From: Mesotaenium endlicherianum
Taxonomy: Eukaryota; Streptophyta; Zygnematophyceae; Zygnematales; Mesotaeniaceae
DNA: 64,000 bases
NCBI GenBank assembly: GCA_009602735.1
Contig: WELA01001485.1
Span: 124,001-188,000, forward strand
Direction: 5' to 3'
Part shown: positions 9,751 through 18,979 of the stretch, piece by piece
Position numbering within the stretch: position 1 is the first letter of the stretch
Layout of the letters: each line of letters starts with the position of its first letter
Translations under genes and position numbers: made by a program
The notes under the pieces: generated by a model
The model's database searches: none
What the model was told of the DNA's origin: nothing
Seen by the model: the letters and a program-made list of their open reading frames with translations, nothing else

Positions 9751-10449
9751 ATGCCAACCATTTTACATATAGATACAGCTACAGAGCAGGCGGGTGTTTG
9801 TATCAGCCGTGATCAAACCGTTCTGCACCTGCTCGAAAGTCCCGACCAGAAAAACCATGCGGCTTTTGTGCAACCCGCTATTCAACAGTTATTGCAAGAG
9901 ACGGGCATTGCGCTTTCCGGCATTGATGCAGTGGCCGTTGTAGCCGGGCCGGGCAGTTATACCGGGCTGCGGGTGGGACTGGCTTCTGCCAAAGGCATTT
10001 GTTATGCCCTCCAAAAACCCCTTATCCTGTTGAACACCCTGAAAGTGATGGCACAGGCATTGATCAGCAATAGTTCCTACACACAGGAACCTGTTGTTGG
10101 CAACGACCTTGTTTGCCCGCTGATCGACGCCCGCCGGATGGAAGTGTTTACAGCAGTGTACGACACATCATTGCGGGAAACCTGGCCACCGCAAGCATTG
10201 ATACTGGAAGCGGGTTCTTTCAGCAGTTTGCTCGATAAGGGTCGTGTGCATTTTTGTGGAAGCGGTCTGCAAAAACTGGAGGGATTGATCCATCATGCCC
10301 ATGCTGTTTTTCACCATTCAGGGCACAGTGTAAGGGATATGATAACGCTTGCGGAAGAAGCCTTTGAGACTCAATCTTTTGCTGATCTTGCCTATAGTGA
10401 GCCTTTATATGTCAAAGAGTTTTTTGATAGTTCTAAAGCCGTTAGGTAA
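9751..10449 (+). CDS. tsaB: tRNA t6A biosynthesis protein TsaB
   Basis: The protein begins LHIDTATEQAGVCIS and carries VAVVAGPGSYTGLRVGLASAKGICYAL, the diagnostic TsaB block of the ASKHA fold. TsaB partners TsaD and TsaE to place threonylcarbamoyl on A37 of ANN-decoding tRNAs. The start at 9751 gives 233 residues, typical for the family. A longer frame starting at 9691 overlaps the upstream gene and is unlikely. The 1-bp gap from the preceding gene implies translational coupling. Confidence 0.93.
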   Translation: MPTILHIDTATEQAGVCISRDQTVLHLLESPDQKNHAAFVQPAIQQLLQETGIALSGIDAVAVVAGPGSYTGLRVGLASAKGICYALQKPLILLNTLKVMAQALISNSSYTQEPVVGNDLVCPLIDARRMEVFTAVYDTSLRETWPPQALILEAGSFSSLLDKGRVHFCGSGLQKLEGLIHHAHAVFHHSGHSVRDMITLAEEAFETQSFADLAYSEPLYVKEFFDSSKAVR

Positions 10450-10555
10450 AGTATTTTTTTGTATTCACAAAAATTATACTATAAAACCCGAACATTATTG
10501 TAGCTTTACAGGTACAATTTGAGTTTCTTAACCCCCCAATATAACTTTTATTGTC

Positions 10556-10891
10556 ATGAGTCAATCATTACAGTCTGTTGTTCTCAACAACGGCAAAACG
10601 CAACTAAAAGTTGATTTCTTGCATACCAAGAAAGCAGCTCTTATCCTTCGATCGGTGAATCACAAGCTTCGTCAGCAGATCATCAAATTACTGGATGATC
10701 ACCAGAAAATGACCGTTACCGAAATCTATGTAAAACTGAGGCTTGAACAATCTGTTGCTTCGCAGCACCTGGCTATTCTGAGAAGGGCCGGCATTGTGAG
10801 TACTGCGCGCGATGGAAAATTCATTTTTTATTCTGTCAACTATGCCCGCCTGGCTGAAGTAGTGGGATTTGTTGAAACCTTGGTAGCCTGA
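10556..10891 (+). CDS. ArsR-family transcriptional regulator
   Basis: This 111-residue winged-helix protein contains ILRSVNHKLRQQIIKLLDDHQKMTVTEIYVKLRLEQ and the recognition helix VASQHLAILRRAGIV followed by the wing GKFIFYSVN. It has no clustered cysteines, so it does not look like a classical metal sensor. It lies 18 bp before the MBL/rhodanese sulfur enzyme, and this pairing suggests a sulfide- or persulfide-responsive repressor like SqrR/BigR. The two cysteines SqrR uses are absent, so the signal is unknown. Confidence 0.88.
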   Translation: MSQSLQSVVLNNGKTQLKVDFLHTKKAALILRSVNHKLRQQIIKLLDDHQKMTVTEIYVKLRLEQSVASQHLAILRRAGIVSTARDGKFIFYSVNYARLAEVVGFVETLVA

Positions 10892-10909
10892 TATCTAAAA
10901 TTTGTTGTG

Positions 10910-12325
10910 ATGTTTGTAAAACAATTGTATACGGGCTGTCTCAGTGAAGCCGCTTATTATATTGAGAGTGAGGGAGAAGCCGCAGTAATCGATCCTTTAC
11001 GAGATATTGAAGAATACCTTCAACTCGCCAGGGAGCGGAATACAACCATCAAATATATTTTCGAGACCCATTTTCATGCCGACTTTGTCAGCGGTCACCT
11101 CGACCTCGCAGCGGCAACCGGCGCTACTATTGTGTATGGTCCTGATACCCATACTAACTTTCCTGTGCATGTAGCCAAGGATGGAGAACTGTTTTCCATT
11201 GGCAAAATGAAAATGCAGGTACTCCATACACCCGGACATACACTGGAAAGCAGTTGTTACCTGCTCAAGGATGAAGCAGGTAAGGACCAGGCATTATTTA
11301 CAGGTGATACCTTGTTTGTGGGGGATGTGGGCCGTCCCGACCTGGCACAAAAAGGCGCCACATTAACCATGAACGACCTGGCAGGCATGTTGTATGATAG
11401 CCTCCGGAAAAAAATATTGCCTCTGCCAGATCATGTTATCATCTATCCTGCCCATGGAGCGGGCAGCAGTTGCGGTAAGAACCTCGGCACGGAAACATAC
11501 AGTACCGTAGGTGAACAAAAACAAACGAATTATGCGCTCGCTTCGCAAAGCAAGGAAGATTTCATCAAAGCCGTCACTGAAGGATTAACGACCCCTCCTC
11601 AATATTTCCCTATTAATGCACAGATCAATAAGGAGGGGTACGAAAGCCTGGAGGCACTGCTGCAAAAAGGCATGCAGGCCTGGGATGCAGATTCATTCAG
11701 AAAAAAAGCACAGGATGAGAACATCATCTTATTAGACACCCGCAAAGCCACTGTGTTTACACAGGGCTTTGTGCCGGGGTCTGTAAGCATTGGCCTTGAG
11801 GGCCGTTTTGCCGAATGGGCAGGCAGCTTGTTACCATTCGATCGACCCCTGCTGCTCATTACTGAGCCGGAGCAGGAAAGAGAAACCATTGTACGATTGG
11901 CCAGGGTAGGTTTCGATAAATTCGAAGGACATCTTGCCGGTGGCTTCGAAGCCTGGCTGGCAGCCGGTTTGCCCATTGATATGATCATCGATGTGGAAGC
12001 CGATGAATTGGCGATGGACATTCCCTTCGATCCCAACCTGGTGATCGTGGACGTTAGAAAAGTACCCGAATATGCCGATGGCCATGTTAAACAAGCCATC
12101 AACATACCCCTTGAAACACTCATGGATCCCGCCAGCATGGCCAATCTCGACGAACATCACAACATCTATGTTCATTGTGCGGGCGGTTATCGCAGTGTTA
12201 TTGCTTCTTCACTCATCAAAAGACAGGGCATCCACAACCTGCGCAACATAGCGGGTGGATGGGGCAGTATCAAAGAATTGGGTGATAAATTCAAGATTGA
12301 AAAAAGTACGGAAGTATTGAATTAA
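10910..12325 (+). CDS. MBL-fold hydrolase with two rhodanese domains (persulfide dioxygenase-like)
   Basis: The N-terminal metallo-beta-lactamase domain has the iron/zinc-binding motif ETHFHADFVSGHLDL, then LHTPGHTLESSCY and FTGDTLFVGDVGRPDL as in ETHE1-type persulfide dioxygenases. Two rhodanese modules follow. The first (ILLDTRKATVF to LLLITEPE) has no catalytic cysteine. The second has VHCAGGYRS, with the active-site Cys. Such fusions oxidise glutathione or protein persulfides and transfer sulfane sulfur. The start at 10910 (MFVKQLYTG) is preferred over the GTG one codon earlier. Its stop overlaps that of the convergent acyltransferase. Confidence 0.88.
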   Translation: MFVKQLYTGCLSEAAYYIESEGEAAVIDPLRDIEEYLQLARERNTTIKYIFETHFHADFVSGHLDLAAATGATIVYGPDTHTNFPVHVAKDGELFSIGKMKMQVLHTPGHTLESSCYLLKDEAGKDQALFTGDTLFVGDVGRPDLAQKGATLTMNDLAGMLYDSLRKKILPLPDHVIIYPAHGAGSSCGKNLGTETYSTVGEQKQTNYALASQSKEDFIKAVTEGLTTPPQYFPINAQINKEGYESLEALLQKGMQAWDADSFRKKAQDENIILLDTRKATVFTQGFVPGSVSIGLEGRFAEWAGSLLPFDRPLLLITEPEQERETIVRLARVGFDKFEGHLAGGFEAWLAAGLPIDMIIDVEADELAMDIPFDPNLVIVDVRKVPEYADGHVKQAINIPLETLMDPASMANLDEHHNIYVHCAGGYRSVIASSLIKRQGIHNLRNIAGGWGSIKELGDKFKIEKSTEVLN

Positions 12326-13206
12326 TGGATCATCAGGTGTCCGAATTTCTCTTCGTCGTACTGGAATTTCCAGCGGCGATGACTCCACAAATAATTATCG
12401 GGAATCTGTTTCACAGATGCTTCTATTTTGTTCACCAGTAATTTGGTCAATGCCCCGTTGGTATAGCTTTTAGGTTCTGTCGTTACCAATTCAAAATCTA
12501 CGCGGTAATACCCTCGTTTTACTTTGTAAAAATGGGCATACACGATGGCTGTATTGTTCACTTTGGCTCCTTTTTCGGGTCCTCTTACAAAAGGAGTAGG
12601 TTTGCCAAAGAAGGGTGTCCAGTATGCTTTATCGGGGCCGCCCGGGTTCTGGTCGGCTACCAGGATCAAAGCATATTTATCATGAACGTATTTGTGAAAG
12701 TCGCGCCTGAACTCTGTAGCAGGCACGAGCAACGTGCCGAATTTTGTTCTGAGCTTGCGCATCAGCCTGTCGAATATTTTATTCGATAGCGGCATGTACA
12801 CCACTACAAAAGGATATTGACTGTCCAGCGCCACTCCCAGGTTCGCAAATTCCCAGCTGAAATAATGACCGGTGATCACCTGCACGTTTTGTCCGGTTGC
12901 ATACAACTGGTTCATCACTTCAATATTGCTGGAAAACCGTTTGCGGAATGCCCGCTCACTTACCGAAAGCAGTTTGATGGTTTCAATGAAGAAATCAATG
13001 AAATTATGGTAGAATTTTTTTGCAATGCGTTTTCTTTCTTCCTCGCTTTTCTCAGGAAAAGCGATGGCAAGATTGCCCATCACCACTTCTTTTCTGTAGC
13101 CGAACACATAATACACCAATACATAAATACCATCACTCAAAAAATAAAGCACCCGCCAGGGTAACAGCGACAACAAATAAAAAATGCCGTAAACGATATA
13201 ATACAT
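12322..13206 (-). CDS. LpxL/HtrB-like lipid A acyltransferase
   Basis: The 294-residue protein opens with an N-terminal membrane segment (VYGIFYLLSLLPWRVLYFLSDGIYVLVYYVFGYR, in pieces) and has the acyltransferase signature VITGHYFSWEFANLG, in which His and Glu form the H-x4-E catalytic pair. VADQNPGG and FFGKPTPFVRGPEKGA are further conserved blocks. Family members add secondary acyl chains to lipid A at the inner membrane. It is the last gene after ispG and nadB, 9 bp downstream of nadB. Confidence 0.85.
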   Translation of the reverse strand: MYYIVYGIFYLLSLLPWRVLYFLSDGIYVLVYYVFGYRKEVVMGNLAIAFPEKSEEERKRIAKKFYHNFIDFFIETIKLLSVSERAFRKRFSSNIEVMNQLYATGQNVQVITGHYFSWEFANLGVALDSQYPFVVVYMPLSNKIFDRLMRKLRTKFGTLLVPATEFRRDFHKYVHDKYALILVADQNPGGPDKAYWTPFFGKPTPFVRGPEKGAKVNNTAIVYAHFYKVKRGYYRVDFELVTTEPKSYTNGALTKLLVNKIEASVKQIPDNYLWSHRRWKFQYDEEKFGHLMIH

Positions 13207-13215
13207 GCGGGTATT

Positions 13216-14823
13216 TTAAAGGATGATGTTTTGCAACAATTCGCTTTTTTGTTGATGATCGGTATTGTAATGCAATCCCCTGCTTTCTTTCCGGAACTGC
13301 GCTCCTTTTACGATCAGATATCCCACGGTAATGAGGTTGCGCAACTCACACAATTGAGGTGATACTTTTGTTGTGCGATACAGTTCTTCTGTTTCTGTAA
13401 ACAGGAGATCAAGTCGCTTCATGGCCCTTTCCAATCGCACATCGGTTCGCACAATACCTACGTAATCGCTCATGATCTGCTGTAATTCTTTCTGACTCTG
13501 TGTGATCAGGATCATCTCGCGCGGATCGGTGGTGCTCAATGCTTTCCAGTCGGGGATGCTTTCTGCAAAAGCAATGGCATCTATCTGTGCATTCGCATCA
13601 AGGAAACAACGGTGTCCGAATACCATGGCTTCGAGCAGGCTATTGCTGGCGAGGCGGTTGGCGCCGTGTAAACCGGTACTGGCACATTCTCCGCATGCGT
13701 AGAGGTGTTGGATGGAGGTCCTGCCCCATTCATCTGTTTTAATGCCGCCGCAACTGTAATGTGCTGCAGGCGCCACCGGTATCATCTGTTGCATTACATC
13801 GATACCTATGCTGAGGCATTTTTCGTAAATATTGGGGAAATGCCGCAGGAATTTTTCCCTGTGCATTTCCCTGCAATCGAGGTACACGTATTCGGTACCG
13901 GTGCGTTTCATTTCACTATCGATGGCACGCGCTACAATATCACGCGGGGCAAGGTCTTTCCGGGCATCGTATTTTTCCATGAAAGCTTCTTCGTTCCTGT
14001 TGCGGAGGATGGCGCCATCGCCTCTCACCGCTTCGGTGATCAAAAAAGAAGGGGAAACACCCGGTTCATATAATGCGGTAGGATGGAATTGTATGAACTC
14101 CATGTTTTCAATCCTGCCTTTAGCGCGATATACCATTGCAATGCCATCACCTGTGGCTATACGGGGATTGGTAGTAGTACGGTATGCTTGTCCGCAGCCT
14201 CCGGTAGCCAGTAAAGTGATCCGCGCCAGTATTTTTTCAATCTGGTTGGTACGCTCGTTCAGCACATATACACCATAACAGGTAATATCGGGTGTTGATT
14301 TGGTAACGAGGTAGCCGAGGTGATGCTGGGTAATGATATCAATCACAAAACAATGATTGATGAGTTGTATGTTGGCTACCTGCTTCATTTCTTCCAGCAA
14401 AGCACGTTCTACTTCTTTGCCGGTAACATCTTTGTGATGCAGGATGCGGTTCTCGCTGTGGCCACCTTCTTTTCCAAGACTGTACTCGCCGGTTTCATCC
14501 TTATCGAAACGGGCGCCATATTCGATGATCTCCCTGATCCGCTCGGGGCCTTCTTTCACTACAATTTCCACGACCCGTTCATTGCACAATCCATCGCCTG
14601 CAATCAGTGTGTCTTCGATATGTTTGCCATAGCTGTCATTTTCTTCATCCCATACACCTGCAATTCCACCCTGTGCATATTTGGTGTTGGTTTCATCTGT
14701 GCGGGTCTTGGTAATAACCGTCACTTGCCTGGAAGGATGTTGCTTGGCCGCTTTCAAAGCATAAGTCAATCCTGCAATACCCGATCCGATTACCAAAAAA
14801 TCTGTCTGCATATCTGTTGTCAT
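13216..14823 (-). CDS. nadB: L-aspartate oxidase
   Basis: The flavoprotein starts with the FAD-binding dinucleotide fold FLVIGSGIAGLTYALKAA and contains KYAQGGIAGVW, EFIQFHPTALY, and YSCGGIKTDEWGRTSI followed by YACGECASTGLHGANRLASNSLLEA. These are the NadB hallmarks that separate it from succinate dehydrogenase. It oxidises aspartate to iminoaspartate, the first step of de novo NAD synthesis; nadA and nadC are not in the window. It lies 13 bp downstream of ispG. The next in-frame ATG, four codons in, is an alternative start. Confidence 0.93.
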   Translation of the reverse strand: MTTDMQTDFLVIGSGIAGLTYALKAAKQHPSRQVTVITKTRTDETNTKYAQGGIAGVWDEENDSYGKHIEDTLIAGDGLCNERVVEIVVKEGPERIREIIEYGARFDKDETGEYSLGKEGGHSENRILHHKDVTGKEVERALLEEMKQVANIQLINHCFVIDIITQHHLGYLVTKSTPDITCYGVYVLNERTNQIEKILARITLLATGGCGQAYRTTTNPRIATGDGIAMVYRAKGRIENMEFIQFHPTALYEPGVSPSFLITEAVRGDGAILRNRNEEAFMEKYDARKDLAPRDIVARAIDSEMKRTGTEYVYLDCREMHREKFLRHFPNIYEKCLSIGIDVMQQMIPVAPAAHYSCGGIKTDEWGRTSIQHLYACGECASTGLHGANRLASNSLLEAMVFGHRCFLDANAQIDAIAFAESIPDWKALSTTDPREMILITQSQKELQQIMSDYVGIVRTDVRLERAMKRLDLLFTETEELYRTTKVSPQLCELRNLITVGYLIVKGAQFRKESRGLHYNTDHQQKSELLQNIIL

Positions 14824-14836
14824 AATTGCTGGTTAC

Positions 14837-16849
14837 TCATAGCCTTGCCGGTTCCACCCAGGCGCCATGCTCTTTCAATATATTGATCAGCTCGTCAACC
14901 GCTACTTCACTTTCCACGTTCCGCTTGACTATTTCTTTTCCTTTATACAAAGTGATCTTACCAACCCCGCTTCCCACATACCCGAAATCGGCATCGGCCA
15001 TCTCACCGGGTCCGTTTACAATGCAACCCATAATAGCAATCTTAACGCCTTTGAGGTGGTTGGTTACTTCCCTGATCCTGGCAGTGGTTTCCTGCAGGTC
15101 GAACAAAGTGCGGCCGCAACTGGGGCAGGAAATATATTCTGTTTTTGATATTCTGGTACGCGTGGCTTGCAGGATACTGAAAGCCGTTGCATTCACAAAT
15201 TGTTCAACGGTGGTGTTATTCAGGTAATTCCTGCCGCTGGTAGCGCTTTTGTTCGCTTCCAGTTGTTCATAGCTTTTAGCTTTCATGCCCAGCCATATCC
15301 CATCGCCAAACCCATCGAGCAGTAATGCACCCGCTTCTGTTGCAAAATGGATCAGGTGTTCATCGGCTGTTTCCCATGAACTGTCTGTCATCAGTATCAC
15401 CGGGTTCTGTATTTTCCTTTGCAGTAATTCCATGAACATACGGCGGACAGCGGGCATCGCGTGTTGCCGGCTGCTGCTGAAACAAAGTATTACTGAAGGA
15501 TCGTTGGCCAGTTCATCGAGGTGAGAAAAATTATTGATGGGCGTTTCATCACTGAAACAATCCAGCATCACAAAATTTTTCGAATGCTTATTTTCTGCCG
15601 ACACAAAACCGGATGCATTGTATACAGGGAAATATTTTTCTTTATCGGCAGCCATCGCCCAGGCACCCGCATAAACAATCACTTTCAGCATTCCGGGAAG
15701 GGCAAAATCAAGTAGCTGGTGGCCGGTGAACACATAATCGGCTGCAGTATCACTGATGTTCCACTTGTCGAGCTTTTCATCGTACCGGTAGCCAATGCTT
15801 TCCAGGACTGCCGGTGTGATCTTGTCTACCTTGCTCAGATCGGCCACTACAACAGGCACTTGTTTACCGCCGATATTTCCCACTTCAAAACATTCCCTGC
15901 GTTGATAACTGAAAGGATCATAAGGTATTTTTTCTATCGCCGGGATGCCTGTACCAACCGACGTTGCGGATGCATAACGTTTTACCAGGTCTTTGCATAC
16001 GGGTATTTCAAATTCAGGGTCTTCCGTTAAACTAACGCGTATGGTATCTCCCACACCATCTTCCAGCAGGGTTCCGATACCGGCAGCGCTTTTAACCCTT
16101 CCGTCCTCTCCATCTCCTGCTTCTGTAACACCCAGGTGCAAGGGATAGCATTCACCAAACTCTGCATCCATTTGTTGTATCAGCAAACGATAAGCCTGCA
16201 CCATTACCTGTGGGTTACTGGCTTTCATGCTCAATACAATATTGTGATAGCTTTCTCCCCTGGCGATCCTTAAAAACTCCATGGCGCTTTCCACCATGCC
16301 CATGGGTGTATCGCCATAGCGGCTCATGATGCGGTCGCTCAACGAACCATGATTGGTACCGATGCGCATGGCTGTTCCATGTTCTTTGCAAATCTTTACC
16401 AGCGGTGTAAAGCGTTCGCGGATGCGATCGATCTCTTCTGCATATTCCACATCGGTATATTCGAGGAGTTCGAATTTTTTCTTATCAACATAATTGCCGG
16501 GATTGACCCTTACTTTTTCTACAATACGGGCCGCAATCTCTGCTGCATTGGGTGTAAAATGGATGTCGGCAACAAGTGGTGTATGGTATCCTCTTTTCCG
16601 TAGTTCGTTTTTGATGTGCAGCAGGTTCTCCGCTTCCTTCTTGCTGGGCGCCGTAATACGCACCAATTCAGCCCCCGCTTCAATACAACGGATACTTTGC
16701 TCTACAGTGGCAATGGTATCCATGGTATCTGTAGTGGTCATGGTCTGCAGCCTGATAGGGTGACCATTGCCCAATAGCAAGTCTCCAATCTTCACTTCCC
16801 GGGTTGGTAGCCGTTTATACTGTGTAAGGGAATTACAATACAATTGCAT
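14837..16849 (-). CDS. ispG: 4-hydroxy-3-methylbut-2-enyl-diphosphate synthase (long form)
   Basis: The N-terminal TIM barrel (REVKIGDLLLG, ADIHFTPNAA, RIGTNHGSL) and the C-terminal 4Fe-4S domain (SCPSCGRTLFDLQ ... IMGCIVNGPGEMADADFGYVG) identify IspG. At 670 residues it carries a large insert between the two domains, as in plants, Chlamydiae and Bacteroidota, rather than the roughly 370-residue proteobacterial form. It makes HMBDP in the MEP isoprenoid pathway with electrons passed through the cluster. It is the promoter-proximal gene of an ispG-nadB-acyltransferase operon. Confidence 0.95.
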   Translation of the reverse strand: MQLYCNSLTQYKRLPTREVKIGDLLLGNGHPIRLQTMTTTDTMDTIATVEQSIRCIEAGAELVRITAPSKKEAENLLHIKNELRKRGYHTPLVADIHFTPNAAEIAARIVEKVRVNPGNYVDKKKFELLEYTDVEYAEEIDRIRERFTPLVKICKEHGTAMRIGTNHGSLSDRIMSRYGDTPMGMVESAMEFLRIARGESYHNIVLSMKASNPQVMVQAYRLLIQQMDAEFGECYPLHLGVTEAGDGEDGRVKSAAGIGTLLEDGVGDTIRVSLTEDPEFEIPVCKDLVKRYASATSVGTGIPAIEKIPYDPFSYQRRECFEVGNIGGKQVPVVVADLSKVDKITPAVLESIGYRYDEKLDKWNISDTAADYVFTGHQLLDFALPGMLKVIVYAGAWAMAADKEKYFPVYNASGFVSAENKHSKNFVMLDCFSDETPINNFSHLDELANDPSVILCFSSSRQHAMPAVRRMFMELLQRKIQNPVILMTDSSWETADEHLIHFATEAGALLLDGFGDGIWLGMKAKSYEQLEANKSATSGRNYLNNTTVEQFVNATAFSILQATRTRISKTEYISCPSCGRTLFDLQETTARIREVTNHLKGVKIAIMGCIVNGPGEMADADFGYVGSGVGKITLYKGKEIVKRNVESEVAVDELINILKEHGAWVEPARL

Positions 16850-16865
16850 AACACTAAATGTGCTG

Positions 16866-16873
16866 CAAAATTA
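16866..16873 (-). promoter_or_regulatory. ispG operon -7 promoter element
   Basis: The minus strand reads TAATTTTG, an exact TAnnTTTG match, 16 nt before the ispG ATG. No convincing -33 TTG is placed at the ideal distance. Confidence 0.45.
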
Positions 16874-16897
16874 ACTGTTAATAGGCAATAATTATTT

Positions 16898-17740
16898 TCA
16901 GCGTTTTCCCTCGAAAAAGCCCCTTTCTTTCAGGATGGCCCTCAGTATATCCAGCCGCAGCGGTGTCATGGGCGTATTATGGGGGCCTTCAACATTCATG
17001 GCAAAGAAATAGGGATGATGGTTTTCTTCTATCCATCCAACCATCCAGCCCAGGGCATTGCCATTGGGCAGGAAGCCCCAGCCGGTTTTATAGCTGAGCT
17101 GGTAATTGGCGTTGCTTTCCTGGAGCAGGGCTTTCTTAACAATTTCCTGGGTGCGCTTCTGAAAAGGTAATTTCCCGAAATACAGCTCTTTCAACAGTCC
17201 CATCTGCTCATCGGCCGTCACCTTTAATGTATTGTTCAACCAAAATGTATCAATAGCGCCACTGATAATATGATTACCATACTTCAGACTGTCGAGCCAA
17301 TGATGCATCGTATCTTTTCCAATTCTTCTCGCTACTTCCTGGTAATAGGGAACAGCAGATGCTTTGAATGCCTCCAGCATTGTAAGGTCTTTATTCCATC
17401 CTTTTGCCGTATCTCCGTTCGGATATTTGCGAATCACGCCATCCCATTTAATGACCATTTTTTCATCAACGATCTTCCCTGTTTCAATACCTATGAGCGA
17501 GTTAACGATCTTGAATGTAGAAGCGGGTAAATACGCAGAATCTTTGAACCTTTCAAGGTTGTAAATAATAAACTGCCCCGTTCCGTTATCATATAGTCCG
17601 AATGTTCCTTTTACATGGTTTGTATCGAAATATTTCCGGAGACTGTTATCAATGGTAACATTGTTCGGAGAACAAGCTGTGATGCATACGGAGAGTATCA
17701 CAGCCATGCAACACAACAGGAATGAAACGCTGTTTTTCAT
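16898..17740 (-). CDS. Class D (OXA-type) beta-lactamase lipoprotein
   Basis: All class D motifs are present: S74-T-F-K77 (nucleophile and the lysine that becomes carboxylated), S128-A-V, Y154-G-N and K218-T-G. The N-terminus ends in a lipobox-like ITAC with Cys23, so the mature enzyme is probably a lipoprotein facing the periplasm. At 280 residues the length is typical. It follows kbl by 18 bp on the same strand with no mobile-element signature nearby, which suggests an intrinsic chromosomal gene rather than a recent acquisition. Substrate range cannot be predicted from motifs. Confidence 0.9.
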   Translation of the reverse strand: MKNSVSFLLCCMAVILSVCITACSPNNVTIDNSLRKYFDTNHVKGTFGLYDNGTGQFIIYNLERFKDSAYLPASTFKIVNSLIGIETGKIVDEKMVIKWDGVIRKYPNGDTAKGWNKDLTMLEAFKASAVPYYQEVARRIGKDTMHHWLDSLKYGNHIISGAIDTFWLNNTLKVTADEQMGLLKELYFGKLPFQKRTQEIVKKALLQESNANYQLSYKTGWGFLPNGNALGWMVGWIEENHHPYFFAMNVEGPHNTPMTPLRLDILRAILKERGFFEGKR

Positions 17741-17758
17741 GTCTAGGTTTTACGGTGT

Positions 17759-18946
17759 TTATTTCAATACGCTCAGTTCCTTACCTACTTTGGTGAAAGC
17801 GGCAATGGCTTTGTCGAGGTGTGCCTGTTCATGTGCAGCGCTCAGTTGCACACGGATACGTGCAAGTCCTTTAGCAACAACCGGGTAGAAGAAACCAATC
17901 ACATACACGCCTTCATCCAACAATTTAGCTGCGAACTGCTGCGCCACTACTGCATCGTAGAGCATGATGGGAACGATGGGATGATCACCGGGCTTGATAT
18001 CGAAGCCGGCTTCGGTCATTTTCGACCGGAAGTATTTTGTATTGTATTCGAGCTTATCACGCAGCTCGGTGGTTTCGGTAAGCATATCCAGCACCGCGAT
18101 AGAAGCTCCAACGATAGAAGGCGCTACTGTATTGGAGAAGAGGTAAGGCCGGCTCCGCTGGCGCAGCATCTCGATCACTTCTTTTTTTCCCGAAGTAAAT
18201 CCACCGCTGGCACCGCCAAGCGCTTTACCCAGTGTACCGGTGATGATATCGATCCTGCCCATCACATTCCTGTATTCATGGGTGCCGCGACCAGTTTTAC
18301 CCAGGAAGCCGGAAGAATGGCATTCGTCGATCATTACTATTGCATCATATTGATCGGCCAGGTCGCAGATCTTATCCAGTTGGGCGATGGTGCCATCCAT
18401 ACTGAAAGAGCCATCTGTTACAATGATACGGTTCCGGCAACCTGCCGCTTCTTTCAGCTTGACTTCCAGGTCGGCCATGTTGTTGTGCTCGTAACGGAAA
18501 CGCTGCGCTTTACACAAACGCACCCCATCGATGATGGATGCATGATTCAGCGCATCACTGATAATGGCATCCTGCTCGTTGAACAGGGGCTCGAATACTC
18601 CACCATTCGCGTCGAATGCCGCGGCATACAATATGGTATCTTCGGTTCCGAGGAATTGAGCGATCTTTTGCTCCAGTTCTTTATGGATATCCTGGGTGCC
18701 ACAGATGAAACGCACACTGCTCATACCGTAGCCGTGGCTGTTGATGGCTGCATGCGCCGCTTCGATCACTTTGGGGTGAGACGAGAGTCCGAGGTAATTG
18801 TTGGCACAGAAATTCAATACTTTTTTGCCGTTCACTACAATTTCCGGCCCCTGTTCACTGGTAATGACCCTTTCTTTTTTGAACAGTCCGGCTTCTTCTA
18901 TCTCCTTTAATTCCTGCGCAATGCGGTTGGTAAAATGATTATTCAT
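17759..18946 (-). CDS. kbl: Glycine C-acetyltransferase (2-amino-3-ketobutyrate CoA ligase)
   Basis: This is an alpha-oxoamine synthase of 395 residues, with FCANNYLGLSSHPKV, SVRFICGTQDIHKELE, VMIDECHSSGFLGKTGRG and the PLP lysine in GTLGKALGGASGG. It cleaves 2-amino-3-oxobutyrate to glycine and acetyl-CoA in threonine degradation. BioF and HemA paralogues are the alternatives, but RFICGTQDIHKELE strongly favours Kbl. The ATG at 18946 is preferred over a GTG at 18955, since the GTG lies inside a leader hairpin. The threonine dehydrogenase partner is not in the window. Confidence 0.93.
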   Translation of the reverse strand: MNNHFTNRIAQELKEIEEAGLFKKERVITSEQGPEIVVNGKKVLNFCANNYLGLSSHPKVIEAAHAAINSHGYGMSSVRFICGTQDIHKELEQKIAQFLGTEDTILYAAAFDANGGVFEPLFNEQDAIISDALNHASIIDGVRLCKAQRFRYEHNNMADLEVKLKEAAGCRNRIIVTDGSFSMDGTIAQLDKICDLADQYDAIVMIDECHSSGFLGKTGRGTHEYRNVMGRIDIITGTLGKALGGASGGFTSGKKEVIEMLRQRSRPYLFSNTVAPSIVGASIAVLDMLTETTELRDKLEYNTKYFRSKMTEAGFDIKPGDHPIVPIMLYDAVVAQQFAAKLLDEGVYVIGFFYPVVAKGLARIRVQLSAAHEQAHLDKAIAAFTKVGKELSVLK

Positions 18947-18973
18947 GGTCGACACTTTTCGACCGCGAAGATA
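18947..18973 (-). promoter_or_regulatory. kbl promoter and leader hairpin
   Basis: The minus strand reads TATCTTCG at 18973-18966, one mismatch from TAnnTTTG. Transcription would then start near 18962. Almost the whole leader that follows (18964-18947) is a perfect 6-bp hairpin, GGTCGA/TCGACC with a 6-nt loop, ending right at the start codon. It may stabilise the 5' end or limit ribosome access. Confidence 0.35.
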
Positions 18974-18979
18974 TTTTAT

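Noticed and set aside
17819-18910. A 363-codon plus-strand open frame
   Set aside because: It lies wholly antisense to kbl, and its residue pattern is the mirror of the kbl codon usage. No domain or promoter supports it.
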